DNA from: Streptomyces sp. NRRL S-455
GTDB taxonomy: Bacteria; Actinomycetota; Actinomycetes; Streptomycetales; Streptomycetaceae
Direction: 5' to 3'
Length of the DNA stretch: 56,733 bases
Assembly (NCBI RefSeq): GCF_000717875.1
Contig: NZ_JOCT01000046.1
Coordinates: 1 to 56,733 of the forward strand
Under the pieces are notes generated by a model. It was not told the origin of the DNA. It did not search any database and worked only from the letters and a program-made list of their open reading frames with translations. The translations under genes and the position numbers were made by a program. Positions 8,066 through 16,497 of this stretch are shown here, in pieces (position 1 is the first letter of the stretch; each line of letters starts with the position of its first letter).

Positions 8066-8645
8066 CCTTCGCGGCCTTGGCCGCCGCCTTCATCTCCTGC
8101 TTGTGCGCCCGCACCTTGGCCAGCGACTCGGGGCCGGTGATGTCGGCGACCGAGCGGAAGGACTTCGGCTCCCCGTAGGAGCCCGCCGCCTCCCGCCACC
8201 CCGTGGGCCGCACGCCGAGCTGCTTGCCGAGCAGGGCGAGGAAGATCTGGGCCTTCTGCTTGCCGAATCCCGGCAGTTCCGCCAGCCGCTTCAGCAGTTC
8301 CTTGCCGGTGGCGACGTCCTTCCAGACGGCCTCGGCGTCACCGTCGTAGTGCTCGACGAGGTACTGGCAGAGCTGCTGGATCCGCTTGGCCATGGAGCCC
8401 GGGTAGCGGTGCACCGCGGGCTTCTGCGAGAGCAGCGCGGCGAAGGCCTCGGGCTCGTGCGCGGCGATCTCGTGCGCGTCCAGGTCGTCCGCGCCGAGCC
8501 GCTGGGCGATCGTCGCCGGACCCTTGAACGCCCACTCCATCGGGACTTGCTGGTCCAGCAGCATCCCGACCAGCGCGGCGAGCGGACTGCGGCCGAGCAG
8601 CGCGTCGGCTTCGGGGTCCTGGGCGAGGTGAAGAGTGACGTCCAT
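8052..8645 (-). CDS. HhH-GPD family base-excision repair protein
   Basis: A 197-residue protein of the endonuclease III/AlkA superfamily. The N-terminus has the helical bundle (SPLAALVGMLLDQQVPMEWA) and the helix-hairpin-helix reads LAELPGFGKQKAQIFLALL at about 130-148. Unlike EndoIII it has no C-terminal 4Fe-4S cysteines and is short. Such proteins are annotated as base-excision DNA glycosylase-like; the substrate is unknown. Start MDVTLHLAQD was chosen because upstream residues are non-conserved. It has a basic Lys/Ala tail and lies 46 bp downstream of the siderophore reductase. Confidence 0.8.
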   Translation of the reverse strand: MDVTLHLAQDPEADALLGRSPLAALVGMLLDQQVPMEWAFKGPATIAQRLGADDLDAHEIAAHEPEAFAALLSQKPAVHRYPGSMAKRIQQLCQYLVEHYDGDAEAVWKDVATGKELLKRLAELPGFGKQKAQIFLALLGKQLGVRPTGWREAAGSYGEPKSFRSVADITGPESLAKVRAHKQEMKAAAKAAKAAGT

Positions 8646-8691
8646 GCCCCGATCATCCCCCGGGGCGGGTCCGGCCGCGTCCCGAGCCCGC

Positions 8692-9414
8692 TCAGGTGGC
8701 GCGCCAGTAGCCCAGGGCGTGCACGCGCTGCTTGGGCAGGCCCAGTTCCTTGCGGACGTACGCCGCGAGTGTCCGGGTCGTCGCCGTGTCACAGGCGATC
8801 CAGACGTACGGGTCGGAGGTGCCCTGGAGCAGGCCGGGCAGATCCTTCTTCACCCGGTCGACGAGATGGGCCCCTGAGTCCCGGCGCGGCACCGCCCGCA
8901 GTTCGTGCCTGTCGGGGTCCGTGCGGTGGGGCAGGTCGTCGTCGCCGCCCTCGAACCAGACGGTGGCCGGGGCGGAACCCAGGGCGTCCAGCAGGGAGTT
9001 GATGGCCGGCAGCGAGGCCGGGTCGCCGACGGCGAAGACGTGCGAGGGCGCCGGGCTCGGGTACTCGAAGCCGGTGCCCTGGACGGTGGCCTCGATGGTG
9101 TCGCCCGGCTTCGCCGCCCGGGCCCAGTCACTGGCGCACCCCTCGTGCAGGGCGAACTCCAGGGCGAAGGTTCCGGTGTCGGGGTCCGGGTCGACCAGGG
9201 TGTAGGCCCGCTGGTGGGGCCTGCCGGCGTTGTCGAACCAGAGGCGGACCCACATGGTGGGGTGCACGTCGGCCGCCGCGAGCAGACCGCCGTCGGTGAA
9301 GCGCAGCCGACGGTAGTCCGGGGTGACGTCCTCGGCGTCCGTCACGGTGAACTCGAAATCCTTCGCGCGCAGCAGCTTGAGGACCGCGCCCTCCCAACCC
9401 CGCCCCTGCCCCAT
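8692..9414 (-). CDS. Siderophore-interacting protein (FAD-dependent ferric-siderophore reductase, ViuB family)
   Basis: A 240-residue cytoplasmic flavoprotein. It shows an N-terminal beta-barrel FAD domain with the RAYTLVDPD motif at about 69-77 (FAD binding) and HEGCASDWA, then a nucleotide-binding half (VFAVGDPASLPAINSLL) and a C-terminal YVWIACDTATTRTLAAYVRKELGL. The family reduces Fe(III)-siderophores to release iron. Start MGQGRG was chosen because the longer frame would start at TTG inside the iron box. The iron box lies about 45 bp upstream, so DmdR/IdeR-type repression by iron is likely. Confidence 0.9.
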   Translation of the reverse strand: MGQGRGWEGAVLKLLRAKDFEFTVTDAEDVTPDYRRLRFTDGGLLAAADVHPTMWVRLWFDNAGRPHQRAYTLVDPDPDTGTFALEFALHEGCASDWARAAKPGDTIEATVQGTGFEYPSPAPSHVFAVGDPASLPAINSLLDALGSAPATVWFEGGDDDLPHRTDPDRHELRAVPRRDSGAHLVDRVKKDLPGLLQGTSDPYVWIACDTATTRTLAAYVRKELGLPKQRVHALGYWRAT

Positions 9415-9457
9415 CGCGTTCCAGCCCTTCGCGTACGATTCCGGCCACAGCTTTGGC

Positions 9458-9476
9458 TTAGGCAAGGCTAACCTAA
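9458..9476. promoter_or_regulatory. Iron box (DmdR1/IdeR operator)
   Basis: TTAGGCAAGGCTAACCTAA matches the actinobacterial 19-bp iron-box consensus TTAGGTTAGGCTAACCTAA at 17 of 19 positions. It sits between the divergent reductase and acylase genes and could repress both under iron sufficiency. Confidence 0.92.
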
Positions 9477-9494
9477 AGGAAAGTGGGGGGCAGG

Positions 9495-11966
9495 GTGGCC
9501 ATCGAGATCTACCGCGACGCCTGGGGCATTCCGCATCTGCGCGCGGGCAGCGCGACGGAACTCGCCCACGCGCAGGGCCTGGTCACCGCCCGCGACCGGG
9601 CCTGGCAGATGGAGACCGAGCGGCACCGGGCCGAGGGCACCTCGGCTTCCTTCCTCGGCGCGAGCGCCCTGGCCTGGGACCGGTTCGCCAGACGGGCCGG
9701 ACTCGACGACACGGCCAGACGCTGCTTCGACGGCCTGGAGAGACGGGAACCGGAGACGGCGCAGTGGGTGCGGGCGTACGTGGACGGGGTGAACGAGGGG
9801 CTGGCGGAAGGAGCGGACGCGGCCCCCGAGTTCGCCCGGACCGGTCTCGTCCCGGGCCACTGGCACCCCTGGACCCCGCTCGGCGTCTGGCTCGCCACCC
9901 ACATCCTCTTCGCCGGGTTCCCGGCCAAGCTCTGGCGCGAGCAGGTCGCCGCCCACCTCGGTCCGGACGCGGTCGGCCTCTTCGCCACCGACGGCCCCGG
10001 CACCTCCGGCAGCAACGGCTGGCTGGTGAGCGGGGAGCGGACCGTCACCGGGCGGGCGGTCATCGCCGGTGACCCGCACCGCTGGATCGAGGACCCGGGC
10101 GTCTACCAGCAGATTCACCTGTCCTGCCCCGAGTTCGACGTCGTGGGCCTGGCCGTGCCCGGCGTCCCCGGCATCGCCCACTTCGGCCACACCGGCACGG
10201 TCGCCTGGGCCATCACCAACGCCATGTCCGACTACCAGGACCTGTACCGGGAGCGGCTGCGGCGCACCGGCGCGGGCGTGGAGGCCCTCGGGCCCGACGG
10301 GGTCTGGCGCCGGGCGGCCCGGCACACGGAGGTCATCGAGGTTGCGGGCGAGGAGCCCGTCGAGGTCGAGGTGATCGAGACCGACCGGGGGCCGGTGGTC
10401 ATCGGAGGGCCCGAGGGTATCGACGGGGATTTGGTGGATGTGGCGGTGGCGGGCCTTCGGGGGGACTCGACGGGTCCGGGTGGCCCTGCCGGTGCGGTCG
10501 GCCCTGCCGGTGCGGCCGATGCGGTCGGGACCGCTGATGCAGCCAGCCCTGGTGGTGCTGCCGGTGCCGCCAATGCGGTCGGCTTTGCCGGTGTGGCCGA
10601 TGCAGCTGGCCCTGCCGGTGGTGCCGATGCGGCCGGCCCTGCCGGTGGTGCCGATGCGGCCGGCCCTGCCGGTGTGGCCGGTGCAGCTGGCCCTGCCGGC
10701 ACTACCGGTGCAGCCGATGCGATCGGGACCGCTGATGCAGCCAGCCCTGGTGGTGCTGCCGGTGCCGCCAATGCGGTCGGCCGTGCCGATGTGGCTGATG
10801 CCGCTGACCCCGCCGACCCCGCCGCCCCGCCCCTGGCGATCAGCCTGCGCTACCCGCCCCGCGTCACCGGAGACCTCGGCTTCGGCGCCCTGCTGCCGCT
10901 GCTGCGGGCCCGCCGGGTCGCCGACGTCGACGAGGCCTTCGACCGGTGGGCCGAGCCGGTCAACGTCGTCCAGGCCGCCGACACCGACGGCGGGGTACTG
11001 CACCGCGTGGCCGGACGGGTGCCGCTGCGCGCCGAGGCCAACCGCGTCCGCCTGGTGCCCGCCTGGGAGCCCGGTCACGACTGGCACGGCTGGCACGAGT
11101 CACCCCGTGCCGGGCTCACCGACGGCGTCGCCGTCATGGCCAACCAGCGCGGCCCGGCCGAACCGCTCGGTGTCGAGTTCGCCCCGCCGCACCGCGCCGA
11201 CCGCATCGCCGAGCTGCTCGCCGGCCGGCAGCGCTGGTCCGCCGCCGACATGCCCGCGATCCACACCGACACCCATCTCGCCTCCGCGTCCCCGCTCCTG
11301 GACCACCTCCGTGCCCTCGACGACCTCACCCCCGAGGCCTCCGCCCTCCGTGACCGCCTCCTCGCCTGGGACCGCCGTATGGACGCGGGCAGCGCCGACG
11401 CGGCCCACTACGCGGCGGTGCGCGGCGCCGTCGTACGGCAACTCGCGGCACACCCGGCCTTCGCCGCACTCGCGACCCCGCCGCCGTACCCCGAGGTGTT
11501 CCGGCCCTGGCTGGCCCTCCTCCCGCGCGTCGGCTTCGCCCTGGAACACCTGCTGCGGGCCGAGGAGCTGTACGGCGTCGACCGGCCGGCGGCCGTGCGC
11601 GCGGCGGTCGAGGAGGTGGCAGCACAGCCACCCGCCGGTGTCTGGGGCGACACCCACCGGCTCGCCCCCTGGCGGGCGCTGGACCCGGAGACCCCGTACG
11701 ACGAACCGGGCCTGTCCGGTGACCACGACTGCGTGCTGTGCACCTCGGGCGTGCCCGGCCTCACCGACCTGGCCGCACGTGGCCCGGCCGCCCGCTACGT
11801 CTGGGACCTGGCCCGGCGCGAGGACAGCCGCTGGGTGGTGCCGTTCGGCGCCTCGGGCGTCCCCGGCTCGCCCCACCACCGTGACCAGCTCTCCCTGTGG
11901 CTGGGCGGAGAACTCGTCCCGGTCGTCACCGACTGGGCCCTGCTGAAGAAGGAGACCGATGTCTGA
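9495..11966 (+). CDS. Penicillin acylase-family Ntn-hydrolase with a repetitive insertion
   Basis: An 823-residue Ntn-hydrolase precursor. It begins AIEIYRDAWGIPHLRA, as family members do, and the autoprocessing nucleophile motif SGSNGWLVSG places the catalytic Ser at residue 173. A conserved beta-chain segment follows (GDPHRWIEDPGVYQQIHL). It has no signal peptide, unlike exported penicillin acylases, so it should act in the cytoplasm. Residues about 317-447 are an Ala/Gly/Pro repeat insertion. GTG 9495 is preferred (GGGGGGCAGG upstream); GTG 9483 is the alternative. It starts 19 bp past the iron box and overlaps the acyltransferase gene by 8 bp. Substrate unknown; a PvdQ-like role on an acylated siderophore is inference. 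Confidence 0.85.
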   Translation: MAIEIYRDAWGIPHLRAGSATELAHAQGLVTARDRAWQMETERHRAEGTSASFLGASALAWDRFARRAGLDDTARRCFDGLERREPETAQWVRAYVDGVNEGLAEGADAAPEFARTGLVPGHWHPWTPLGVWLATHILFAGFPAKLWREQVAAHLGPDAVGLFATDGPGTSGSNGWLVSGERTVTGRAVIAGDPHRWIEDPGVYQQIHLSCPEFDVVGLAVPGVPGIAHFGHTGTVAWAITNAMSDYQDLYRERLRRTGAGVEALGPDGVWRRAARHTEVIEVAGEEPVEVEVIETDRGPVVIGGPEGIDGDLVDVAVAGLRGDSTGPGGPAGAVGPAGAADAVGTADAASPGGAAGAANAVGFAGVADAAGPAGGADAAGPAGGADAAGPAGVAGAAGPAGTTGAADAIGTADAASPGGAAGAANAVGRADVADAADPADPAAPPLAISLRYPPRVTGDLGFGALLPLLRARRVADVDEAFDRWAEPVNVVQAADTDGGVLHRVAGRVPLRAEANRVRLVPAWEPGHDWHGWHESPRAGLTDGVAVMANQRGPAEPLGVEFAPPHRADRIAELLAGRQRWSAADMPAIHTDTHLASASPLLDHLRALDDLTPEASALRDRLLAWDRRMDAGSADAAHYAAVRGAVVRQLAAHPAFAALATPPPYPEVFRPWLALLPRVGFALEHLLRAEELYGVDRPAAVRAAVEEVAAQPPAGVWGDTHRLAPWRALDPETPYDEPGLSGDHDCVLCTSGVPGLTDLAARGPAARYVWDLARREDSRWVVPFGASGVPGSPHHRDQLSLWLGGELVPVVTDWALLKKETDV
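10445..10835 (+). repeat. In-frame repetitive segment in the acylase gene
   Basis: Imperfect short repeats encode AAGPAG/ADA/GGA-type units. A 74-bp block at 10509..10582 is repeated almost exactly at 10707..10780 (198 bp apart). The copies keep the frame, so they lengthen a linker rather than break the protein. Confidence 0.85.
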
Positions 11967-12567
11967 CCTGTACGCCTCCCGAACGGCCGTCCACGAGCAG
12001 CTGACCGACGGCTTCGGCACCGTCCGCATCCTGCCGCTGGACCCGGAGGCCGACTCCGGAGTGGTCCACCGCTGGGTGAGCGAGGACCGGGCCGTCTTCT
12101 GGGGGATGAACGGCCTCACCGAACAGCAGGTGGCCGGCATCTACGCCCACATGGCCACGCTCACCACCCACCACGCCTTCCTCCTCGTCCGGGACGGTGA
12201 ACCGGTCGCGCTCCTGCAGACCTACGAGCCCGAGGCGGACCGCGTCAGCGAGTGCTACGACGTCCGCCCCGGCGACATCGGCATCCACCTGCTGATCGCC
12301 CCGGCCGGCCCGGGCGGCGCACGCTCCGGCTGGACCGCCCGGCTGGTGGCGGCCATCGCCGAATACGTCCTGCTGGGCCTGGACCGCCGGCGGGTCGTCG
12401 TCGACCCGGACGTGCGCAACGAGAAGGCGGTCACCCGTTTCCTCGAGCTGGGTTTCACACAAGGGCCGGTGGTCGTCCTGCCGGAGATCGACCTCCCGGA
12501 CGTGTACCTGCCGGAGAAGAAGGCCCAGCTCGCCTTCCTGGACCGGCAGACGCTCTTCCCCGGGTGA
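11959..12567 (+). CDS. GNAT N-acyltransferase, siderophore-biosynthesis type
   Basis: A 202-residue acetyltransferase resembling the AlcB/IucB-like siderophore acyltransferases: an N-terminal HRWVSEDRAVFWGMNG segment, a central GDIGIHLLIAPAGPGG and a C-terminal DPDVRNEKAVTRFLELGF acyl-CoA-binding helix. These enzymes acylate N-hydroxylated amines of hydroxamate siderophores. The start overlaps the acylase stop by 8 bp (ATGTCTGA), implying coupled translation and probable shared iron control. No hydroxylase or NIS synthetase is present in the window, so the partner pathway must lie elsewhere. Confidence 0.8.
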   Translation: MSDLYASRTAVHEQLTDGFGTVRILPLDPEADSGVVHRWVSEDRAVFWGMNGLTEQQVAGIYAHMATLTTHHAFLLVRDGEPVALLQTYEPEADRVSECYDVRPGDIGIHLLIAPAGPGGARSGWTARLVAAIAEYVLLGLDRRRVVVDPDVRNEKAVTRFLELGFTQGPVVVLPEIDLPDVYLPEKKAQLAFLDRQTLFPG

Positions 12568-12729
12568 CGCCCCCGGCGACGTCATCGCCCAACTGCCCGA
12601 CTGCCCGGTCGCCCACTCATCGCCCACGACACCTGTTCGACCTCCACGGACGCTCCCTCCTCGGTGAGCACTACACCGATCCCGTCCGTACATAACGCCG
12701 AGCCGTACAGCCCAACCCCGGAGACCCAC

Positions 12730-14721
12730 GTGGACCAGCGGCGGAACGAGGAGCGCGATGTCGGACACCCCCGGCGACTACAAGCCTTGGTGCTGCTCGG
12801 CACCGTGCTGGTACTGCTCCTCGGAGGAGCAACCCCCGCCTCGGCCCACGCCGCCCTCCGCGGTTCCGACCCCGACGACGGATCCGTCGTCAAGCAGGCC
12901 CCCCGCCAAGTCACCCTGACCTTCACCGAGTCCGTCGGCCTGCTCGACGACTCGTTCCGGATCTTCGGCCCGGACCAGCGCCGCGTGCGCACCGGCGAGG
13001 CGCAGCACGCGGACGGCCGCTCCGACACGGCCCGGGTCGGACTGCCCGGGAAGCTCACGCAGGGCACGTACACGGTGGCCTGGCGGGTGGTGTCCTCGGA
13101 CAGTCACCCGGTCTCCGGCGCGTTCACCTTCTCCGTCGGCAAACGGACCGCGACGAGCGCGCAGATCGACACCGGCCCGTCCGAGGACCCGCTGACCGGC
13201 GGCCTCTACGACGCCGCTCGCTACCTCGCCTACCTCGCCGCCGCGCTGCTCGTCGGCACGGTGGCGTTCGCGCTGCTGTGCCGGCCGGCGGACACGTCCG
13301 CGCTGCGCAGGCCGCTGGTGAGCGCCTGGTGGACGCTGCTCGGTTCAACGGTCGTCCTGCTGTTCCTGCGCGCCCCGTACGAAGCGGGTGCGGGCCCGGT
13401 CGCGGCCTTCGACGCTTCCGCCCTCGTCCGCACCCTGACCAGCCGCCCGGGCTGGGCCCTGCTGGCACGGTTGGTGATCCTGCTGCTGGCCGCCGTGTTC
13501 CTCGTCCGGCTGGCCAGGAGCCGTGACCGGCAGAAGCCCGTGGTGCTCGCGGCGGGCGCGGCCCTGGCCGTGGCGCTCGCATTGACCTGGGCGGCGGCCG
13601 AGCACGCCTCCGCCGGGATCCAGGTGCCGCTGGCGATGACGTCGTCGGTGCTGCACCTGGTGGCGACCGGCGTCTGGCTCGGCGGCCTGGTGGCACTGCT
13701 TCTGACCATGCGCCGAGCCTCCGGTGACGTGCTGCGGGAGGTCGTGCCCCGCTTCTCCGGGATCGCCTTCGCCTCGGTGATCGTCCTGGCCCTGACCGGC
13801 CTCTACCAGTCCTGGCGGGGCCTCGGCTCCCTCTCCGCGCTGAGCGGGACGTCGTACGGCAGGCTGCTGCTCGCCAAGCTGGTCGCGGTGACCGTGCTGC
13901 TGATGGCGGCCGGCTACTCCAGGCGCTGGACCGCCCGCCTCGCGGCACCGGTGGCCGTCGCCGTCCGGACGGCCGTACCGGAACGCGTCCCGCAGCCGGT
14001 CGGCGCCCCGCCCCCTCCGGACGTCACCGAGCGGGCCGGGGCCGGGGAGCCCGGGCCGGGCGGAGAATCCCGGCCGACCGGGGAATCCGGGAAACCCGGG
14101 CAGCCGGAGGACGCGCACATGCCCGACGGGCCGAGGCCTGACGGACCAGCGCCGGACGGACCGGCACCCGACGGACCGGCACCCGACGGACCGGCGGTCG
14201 AGTCCGGCGACACGGACGCCCAGCGACGCGGCCTGCGCCGCTCCGTCCTGGTCGAAGTGGCCGTGGCCGCCGTGGTGTTGCTGATCACGACACTTCTCAC
14301 CACCACGCTGCCCGCCCGTGCGCAGGCCGAGGCGGCACAGCAGGCACCGGTGGGGGCGCTGCCGCCCACCTCCCTCACGGTGGTGCCCTTCGACATGGGG
14401 GGAAGCACCGGAAACACCCTCTCCAGCCGCGGCTCGGTGTACGTCACCCTGGATCCGGCCCGCGTCGGCGTGAACGGTGTCCAGGCCGTGGTCCACGGCG
14501 CGGACGAGGGCCCGATCATCGTCCCCGAAGTCCGTATCACCTTCACCCTCCCGTCCCGGAAGATCGGCCCGATCGACGCCGAACTCACCGACGCGGGCGG
14601 CTACTGGGGCACCAACTCCGTCAACCTGCCCCTCCCCGGGACCTGGACGATGAAGACGACCGTTCGGGTGTCGGACGTCGACCAGGTGACGGTGTCGAGG
14701 AAGGTGCGGATCGTGCCCTAG
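12730..14721 (+). CDS. CopC-CopD fusion copper-transport protein
   Basis: A 663-residue membrane protein. The signal sequence ends ATPASA at about residue 39, leaving mature HAAL: an N-terminal His as in CopC, a known Cu(II) ligand. The CopC domain (about 40-140) contains SSDSHPVSGAFTFSV. A CopD multi-helix domain follows (about 155-415, roughly eight helices), then a Pro/Asp/Gly linker with PDGPA repeats, another helix near 500 and a C-terminal YtkA-like beta domain (about 540-663). The predicted role is periplasmic copper handling and import. GTG 12730 has GGAG six bases upstream; GTG 12664 has no ribosome-binding site. Its 3' end overlaps the convergent DUF72 gene by 101 bp. Confidence 0.85.
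   Translation: MDQRRNEERDVGHPRRLQALVLLGTVLVLLLGGATPASAHAALRGSDPDDGSVVKQAPRQVTLTFTESVGLLDDSFRIFGPDQRRVRTGEAQHADGRSDTARVGLPGKLTQGTYTVAWRVVSSDSHPVSGAFTFSVGKRTATSAQIDTGPSEDPLTGGLYDAARYLAYLAAALLVGTVAFALLCRPADTSALRRPLVSAWWTLLGSTVVLLFLRAPYEAGAGPVAAFDASALVRTLTSRPGWALLARLVILLLAAVFLVRLARSRDRQKPVVLAAGAALAVALALTWAAAEHASAGIQVPLAMTSSVLHLVATGVWLGGLVALLLTMRRASGDVLREVVPRFSGIAFASVIVLALTGLYQSWRGLGSLSALSGTSYGRLLLAKLVAVTVLLMAAGYSRRWTARLAAPVAVAVRTAVPERVPQPVGAPPPPDVTERAGAGEPGPGGESRPTGESGKPGQPEDAHMPDGPRPDGPAPDGPAPDGPAPDGPAVESGDTDAQRRGLRRSVLVEVAVAAVVLLITTLLTTTLPARAQAEAAQQAPVGALPPTSLTVVPFDMGGSTGNTLSSRGSVYVTLDPARVGVNGVQAVVHGADEGPIIVPEVRITFTLPSRKIGPIDAELTDAGGYWGTNSVNLPLPGTWTMKTTVRVSDVDQVTVSRKVRIVP
14141..14203 (+). repeat. 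15-bp in-frame repeats in the copCD linker
   Basis: About four copies of CGACGGACCGGCACC-type units encode PDGPA repeats in the linker before the last transmembrane helix. Confidence 0.75.
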
Positions 14722-15595
14722 GCACCGCCGGTGTCGTCCCCGCCGGGGCGTCGCGGTCGAGGAGCCGCGTCATGCACTCGGCGGCGCGAACGGCCGCGTC
14801 GCCGCAGCAGTTGTTGAACAGCACGTGGACCTGCTCGGTCCGCTCGGCCAGCCGGCGCACCCGGGGCAGCCACTCGGCGAGTTCGTCCTCGCCGTACCCG
14901 TACCGGAACCGGTCCTCCTTGCTCCCGGTCCCCCATGCGGTGCTGCGTCCGTGGAACCGCACCACGGACAGCCGGGGCGAGGTGACGGGGGCGACCGGCG
15001 GGACGGAGGAGGGGAGTGTCTGCGTCATGTCGACGGCGACCGCGGCCATGTCGTACCGGGCGAGCAGCGCGCACGTGCTCTCCGCCCGGTCCGGCTCCCA
15101 CCACGAGGGATGCCGGAACTCCACGGCGACGGGCCACCCGTCCGTCCGCTCCGCGCACTCCCCCAGGAAGGTCTCCGCCCGCTGCCCGGGCCGGAACCAC
15201 GGCGGGAACTGGAACAGCACGCTCCCGAGCCGTCCGGCCTGCCGCAGCGGCTCGATCCCCGCGCGGAAACGGTCCCACACCGTATCGAGCACCGCCGGGT
15301 CCCGGTGATCGGCCGGCAGCCCGCCCGGCATCACCGCCTCCCTGGTGGGATGCCCGGTGAGCAGCGAGAACGCCTTGACGTCGAACACGAACCCGTCCGG
15401 TGTGCGTTCGGCCCACAGCCGGCTGTTCCGTTCGCTCGGCAGTGCGTAGTACGACGCGTCGACCTCGACGACCGGGAACCGCTCGGCGTAGTGCCGTAAC
15501 CGCCCCTCGGCGTCCCGCCGCCCCGGCGGATACCAGCCACTGCCGACCAGCGCCCGGTCGGTCCAGGAACACGTGCCCACGAGGATCTCGCCCAT
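14621..15595 (-). CDS. DUF72 domain protein with a TTA codon
   Basis: A 324-residue TIM-barrel-like DUF72 protein. It starts MGEILVGTCSWTD, then WYPPG, YAERFPVVEVDASYY, LFQFPPWF, VAVEFRHPSWW and HVLFNNCCGDAAVRAAECM, all family signatures; function is unknown. Codon 33 (15497-15499) is TTA, so translation should need the bldA tRNA-Leu(UAA). The last about 40 residues are Ser/Pro/Arg-rich and run 101 bp into the end of copCD on the opposite strand; most relatives stop shortly after the NNCC segment. The original stop may therefore have been lost. Start chosen by family similarity. Confidence 0.85.
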   Translation of the reverse strand: MGEILVGTCSWTDRALVGSGWYPPGRRDAEGRLRHYAERFPVVEVDASYYALPSERNSRLWAERTPDGFVFDVKAFSLLTGHPTREAVMPGGLPADHRDPAVLDTVWDRFRAGIEPLRQAGRLGSVLFQFPPWFRPGQRAETFLGECAERTDGWPVAVEFRHPSWWEPDRAESTCALLARYDMAAVAVDMTQTLPSSVPPVAPVTSPRLSVVRFHGRSTAWGTGSKEDRFRYGYGEDELAEWLPRVRRLAERTEQVHVLFNNCCGDAAVRAAECMTRLLDRDAPAGTTPAVPRARSAPSSTPSPGRRPTPERSSSSSRSRGGAG

Positions 15596-15763
15596 GGGGG
15601 AGCGGTTACCCGGGCCGGGCACCGGCAGGCTCGCGCCCGGGGGCCGACGCGAGACCGTCCGTCGCGGCCGTCTGCCCGGCATTGCCACCGCTACACATCA
15701 GGGCAAACAGGGGTACTCGTGGCGAACGACCTGCCGCCGCGCGGCCCAGGTGCTGTGGTCCGG

Positions 15764-15800
15764 TGACCGGCGACCTGTGACCTGTGACCTGTGACCGGTG
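15764..15800. repeat. 7-bp tandem repeats (CCTGTGA)
   Basis: Three to four direct copies of CCTGTGA with degenerate flanking copies (CCGGTGA), about 50 bp before the MSMEG_6728-type gene. The same gene is followed at 16324..16367 by a 20-bp sequence (GTAGCCGGGGTCGAAGCCGG) present twice. Confidence 0.85.
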
Positions 15801-15847
15801 ATCGGTGCCACCGGACGAGGAGAACTTCCCGCGAGGAGCCACACGGC

Positions 15848-16315
15848 ATGCAGACCTTCCTCCCCTACCCCGGCTTCCGGGAGTCGGCCCTGGTCCTGGA
15901 CCGCCGTCGGCTCGGCAAACAGCGGGTCGAGGCCCTGCAGGTCCTGCGCGGCCTGGTGGTGCCGGACTACGGGTGGCGCCGGCACCCGGCCGTGCGGATG
16001 TGGGCCGGGTACGAGGAGGCGCTGGTCCGCTACGGGCTGGAGATCTGCCGCGTCTGGCGCGAACTGGGCCACCAGGACAGCTGCGCGGCCACCCTGGTCG
16101 CCGACCTGGCGGCCACCCGCCCGCACGCGCCGGTCCGGGACCAGCCGGTCCTCGCGGCCGAGGGGGAACTGCCGCCCTGGCTGGGCGACGACTCCTTCCA
16201 CCGCAGCCACCGCTCCGCCCTGGTCCGCAAGGACCCGACGGCCTACACCGGGCACTTCCCGGACGTCCCCGACGACCTCCCCTACGTCTGGCCCGCCTCG
16301 GACCGGGAGTCGTAG
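15848..16315 (+). CDS. MSMEG_6728 family protein (pyrimidine-dimer-glycosylase-like)
   Basis: A 155-residue protein that begins MQTFLPYPGFRESALVLDRR and contains RLGKQRVEALQVLRGL and HRSHRSALVRKDPTAY. These are signatures of the MSMEG_6728 family, distantly related to T4-type pyrimidine-dimer DNA glycosylases. A DNA-repair role is inferred from family resemblance only. Start ATG 15848 has GAGGAG upstream. Short direct repeats flank the gene on both sides. Confidence 0.8.
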   Translation: MQTFLPYPGFRESALVLDRRRLGKQRVEALQVLRGLVVPDYGWRRHPAVRMWAGYEEALVRYGLEICRVWRELGHQDSCAATLVADLAATRPHAPVRDQPVLAAEGELPPWLGDDSFHRSHRSALVRKDPTAYTGHFPDVPDDLPYVWPASDRES

Positions 16316-16323
16316 GCGGTGTC

Positions 16324-16367
16324 GTAGCCGGGGTCGAAGCCGGCCCGTAGCCGGGGTCGAAGCCGGA
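16324..16367. repeat. 20-bp direct repeat after the MSMEG_6728-type gene
   Basis: GTAGCCGGGGTCGAAGCCGG occurs at 16324..16343 and again at 16348..16367. Confidence 0.9.
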
Positions 16368-16497
16368 ATATTCGCAACTCCTCCCCGTGCAGCCCCTGTT
16401 GTCCGACCGGATGGTTCCGTGCTCCACTGGATCTTTTCTGGCACATCGGTCACGGGTCACCCGCCCCCCGGGGCGGGCAGGCACTCCAGGGGGGTCC

